DNA from: Beroe ovata
Lineage: Eukaryota > Ctenophora > Nuda > Beroida > Beroidae
Assembly (NCBI GenBank): GCA_946803715.1
Contig: CAMPET010000324.1
Span: 1-43,544 of the forward strand
Length of the DNA stretch: 43,544 bases
Direction: 5' to 3'
This document shows, piece by piece, positions 42,453 to 43,544 of this stretch. The notes under the pieces were generated by a model. It was given only the letters and a program-made list of their open reading frames with translations. It did no database searches and was not told the origin of the DNA. Both the position numbers and the translations under genes were made by a program. Position 1 is the first letter of the stretch. Each line of letters opens with the position of its first letter.

Positions 42453-43065
42453 CTATTTGATACTCAGGATTTTCACATGGTTGAAGGGGAAGAGGCCAGT
42501 TCTGCCGTTACACTCGCCTTCCCACAAACCATCCTCATTTTGATGTGTCACTCTGATGGTGTCACCAGCCTGAAATTGGTGTCACGTTTTAGTGTCACAC
42601 AACAAGCGATTAACTTAGTGTTAATCTTACATGGCAGGCCCCTAGAGAGAAATCTCGACATGAGTTGATCGCACTTTATCAGCTAACCTTGAATGCGAGG
42701 AACTTTTGATCGTATGCACTGGGATTCCTATCCATTATTGCCACTGCAGTTACAGGAGGTCCACCCTAATGAAAATGCGGATCAACAAAAATCAATAAAA
42801 ATTGCAATTTATTCGACTCATTTTCCCACAATTTCAAACTATCAACCATCAAATTCTCACTTACCGGCTGTGTGACAGGTGGCACGCCGGACACGTTACA
42901 AATGTTGTTGGTCGGTGGCAGTGTGGTGAGTGGTGGAGGCGCAGGGTGTTTGTCAGCGGGTGGCGCCGCAACGGCGCCTGCTGTTGCTGCTGGCACACTG
43001 CCCACTGGTGGCGGCATTCCCACAGCCATGGCGCAGTTAGTGGGGGCCGGGAGAGTCGCCTCAAT
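42453..43065 (-). CDS. Crk/CrkL-like adaptor, C-terminal SH3 region, copy 3
   Basis: Exons 43065-42865, 42765-42688 and 42569-42453 are almost the same as copy 1, with exon sizes and phases unchanged. The last residues read ILSIK in place of ILSIT. The upstream region to the window end (43066-43544) shows no SH2 or N-terminal SH3 exon, so the 5' part of the gene lies outside. Confidence 0.85.
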
Positions 43066-43451
43066 CTGGGGAAGCGTGGTGTGAGTGGTGTCATCTAAGA
43101 GTGGTGTCAGTTGTTAGTGGTCTCAGTTGTTAGTGGTGTCAGTTGTTAGTGGTGTCAGACAGCAACACACACACAGACACAGACACACACACACACACCT
43201 TATCTTCGAGTGCTATTTTGTGAGAACGTGAATCGCGATGTGATCCAAAACAGCCCCACATGACGGAAACAGAGGAACACAGAATATTATCGGAATGGAC
43301 AAAACTAGAGAGCACACAACGTGTAATAGAAGTGTTATTGTAGCAAAAGGGAGGGAGGGAGGGGAAGCAATGGTTATTACTAATTATGCAATGGTTTGTG
43401 CTAGCGCTGACATCAGATAACACATTACTACTGATTCCCTCCACGAGCTTT

Positions 43452-43544
43452 CATACAAACATACATACACGGACACTGTACATACAAACATACACGGACA
43501 CTGTACATACAAACATACACGGACACTGTACATACAAACATACA
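43452..43544. repeat. 25-bp minisatellite at window edge
   Basis: CATACAAACATACACGGACA followed by CTGTA is repeated about three times and runs off the window. Confidence 0.85.

Overview
This looks like nuclear DNA from an invertebrate animal. Genes are split by short GT-AG introns, and the proteins include an animal-type electron transfer flavoprotein beta subunit, a Crk-family SH3 adaptor and a single-pass receptor with a tyrosine-motif tail. Compact genes, tandem satellites and strong allelic differences would fit a sponge or another early-branching animal, but the sequence does not prove a taxon. Exon structures were joined by hand by checking splice sites and reading phase. The assembly is a patchwork: eight single N bases (448, 1125, 14068, 28208, 30661, 39109, 39905, 40116) and one N run (11755-12038), and most of these lie at the edges of near-identical repeated blocks.

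Region 1-11.7 kb (minus strand) holds three tandem genes for proteins made almost wholly of RanBP2-type zinc fingers, relatives of the RNA-binding ZRANB2/FUS finger. The first (1595-5835, plus a repeated exon pair at 1-304) has an intron full of a 546-bp satellite. The second (6570-8302) has a 27-bp minisatellite at an exon edge. The third (9239-11619) has six fingers and carries a small tail-anchored-protein ORF (9878-10135, plus strand) inside an intron.

Region 12-17.4 kb holds a 157-residue multi-pass membrane protein of unknown family (15082-17365) and an allelic or duplicated copy of its last three exons (12781-13882). ETFB follows at 17816-19261 (six exons, 255 aa). A CG-rich repeat zone (19.7-20.2 kb) precedes a large disordered Ser/Arg-rich protein gene (20745-25246). 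All of these are on the minus strand.

Region 25.8-33.9 kb (plus strand) holds exons of a tyrosine-motif and proline-rich docking-type protein, with a 1.75-kb block present twice (28.89-30.66 and 30.66-32.4 kb). It meets tail to tail a minus-strand receptor gene (34672-36773) with a TVYAEV tail motif. Next comes the C-terminal part of a Crk/CrkL-like adaptor (38160-38772). Receptor exons and adaptor exons recur at 39.1-43.1 kb, giving three versions of the adaptor end. Receptor, docking protein and SH3 adaptor side by side suggest a phosphotyrosine signalling neighbourhood; this is inference.

Three palindromes that resemble transcription-factor sites (TCACGTGA, TGACGTCA and GTTRCC-NN-GGYAAC) recur across exons and introns well above chance, and in places they shape the proteins.
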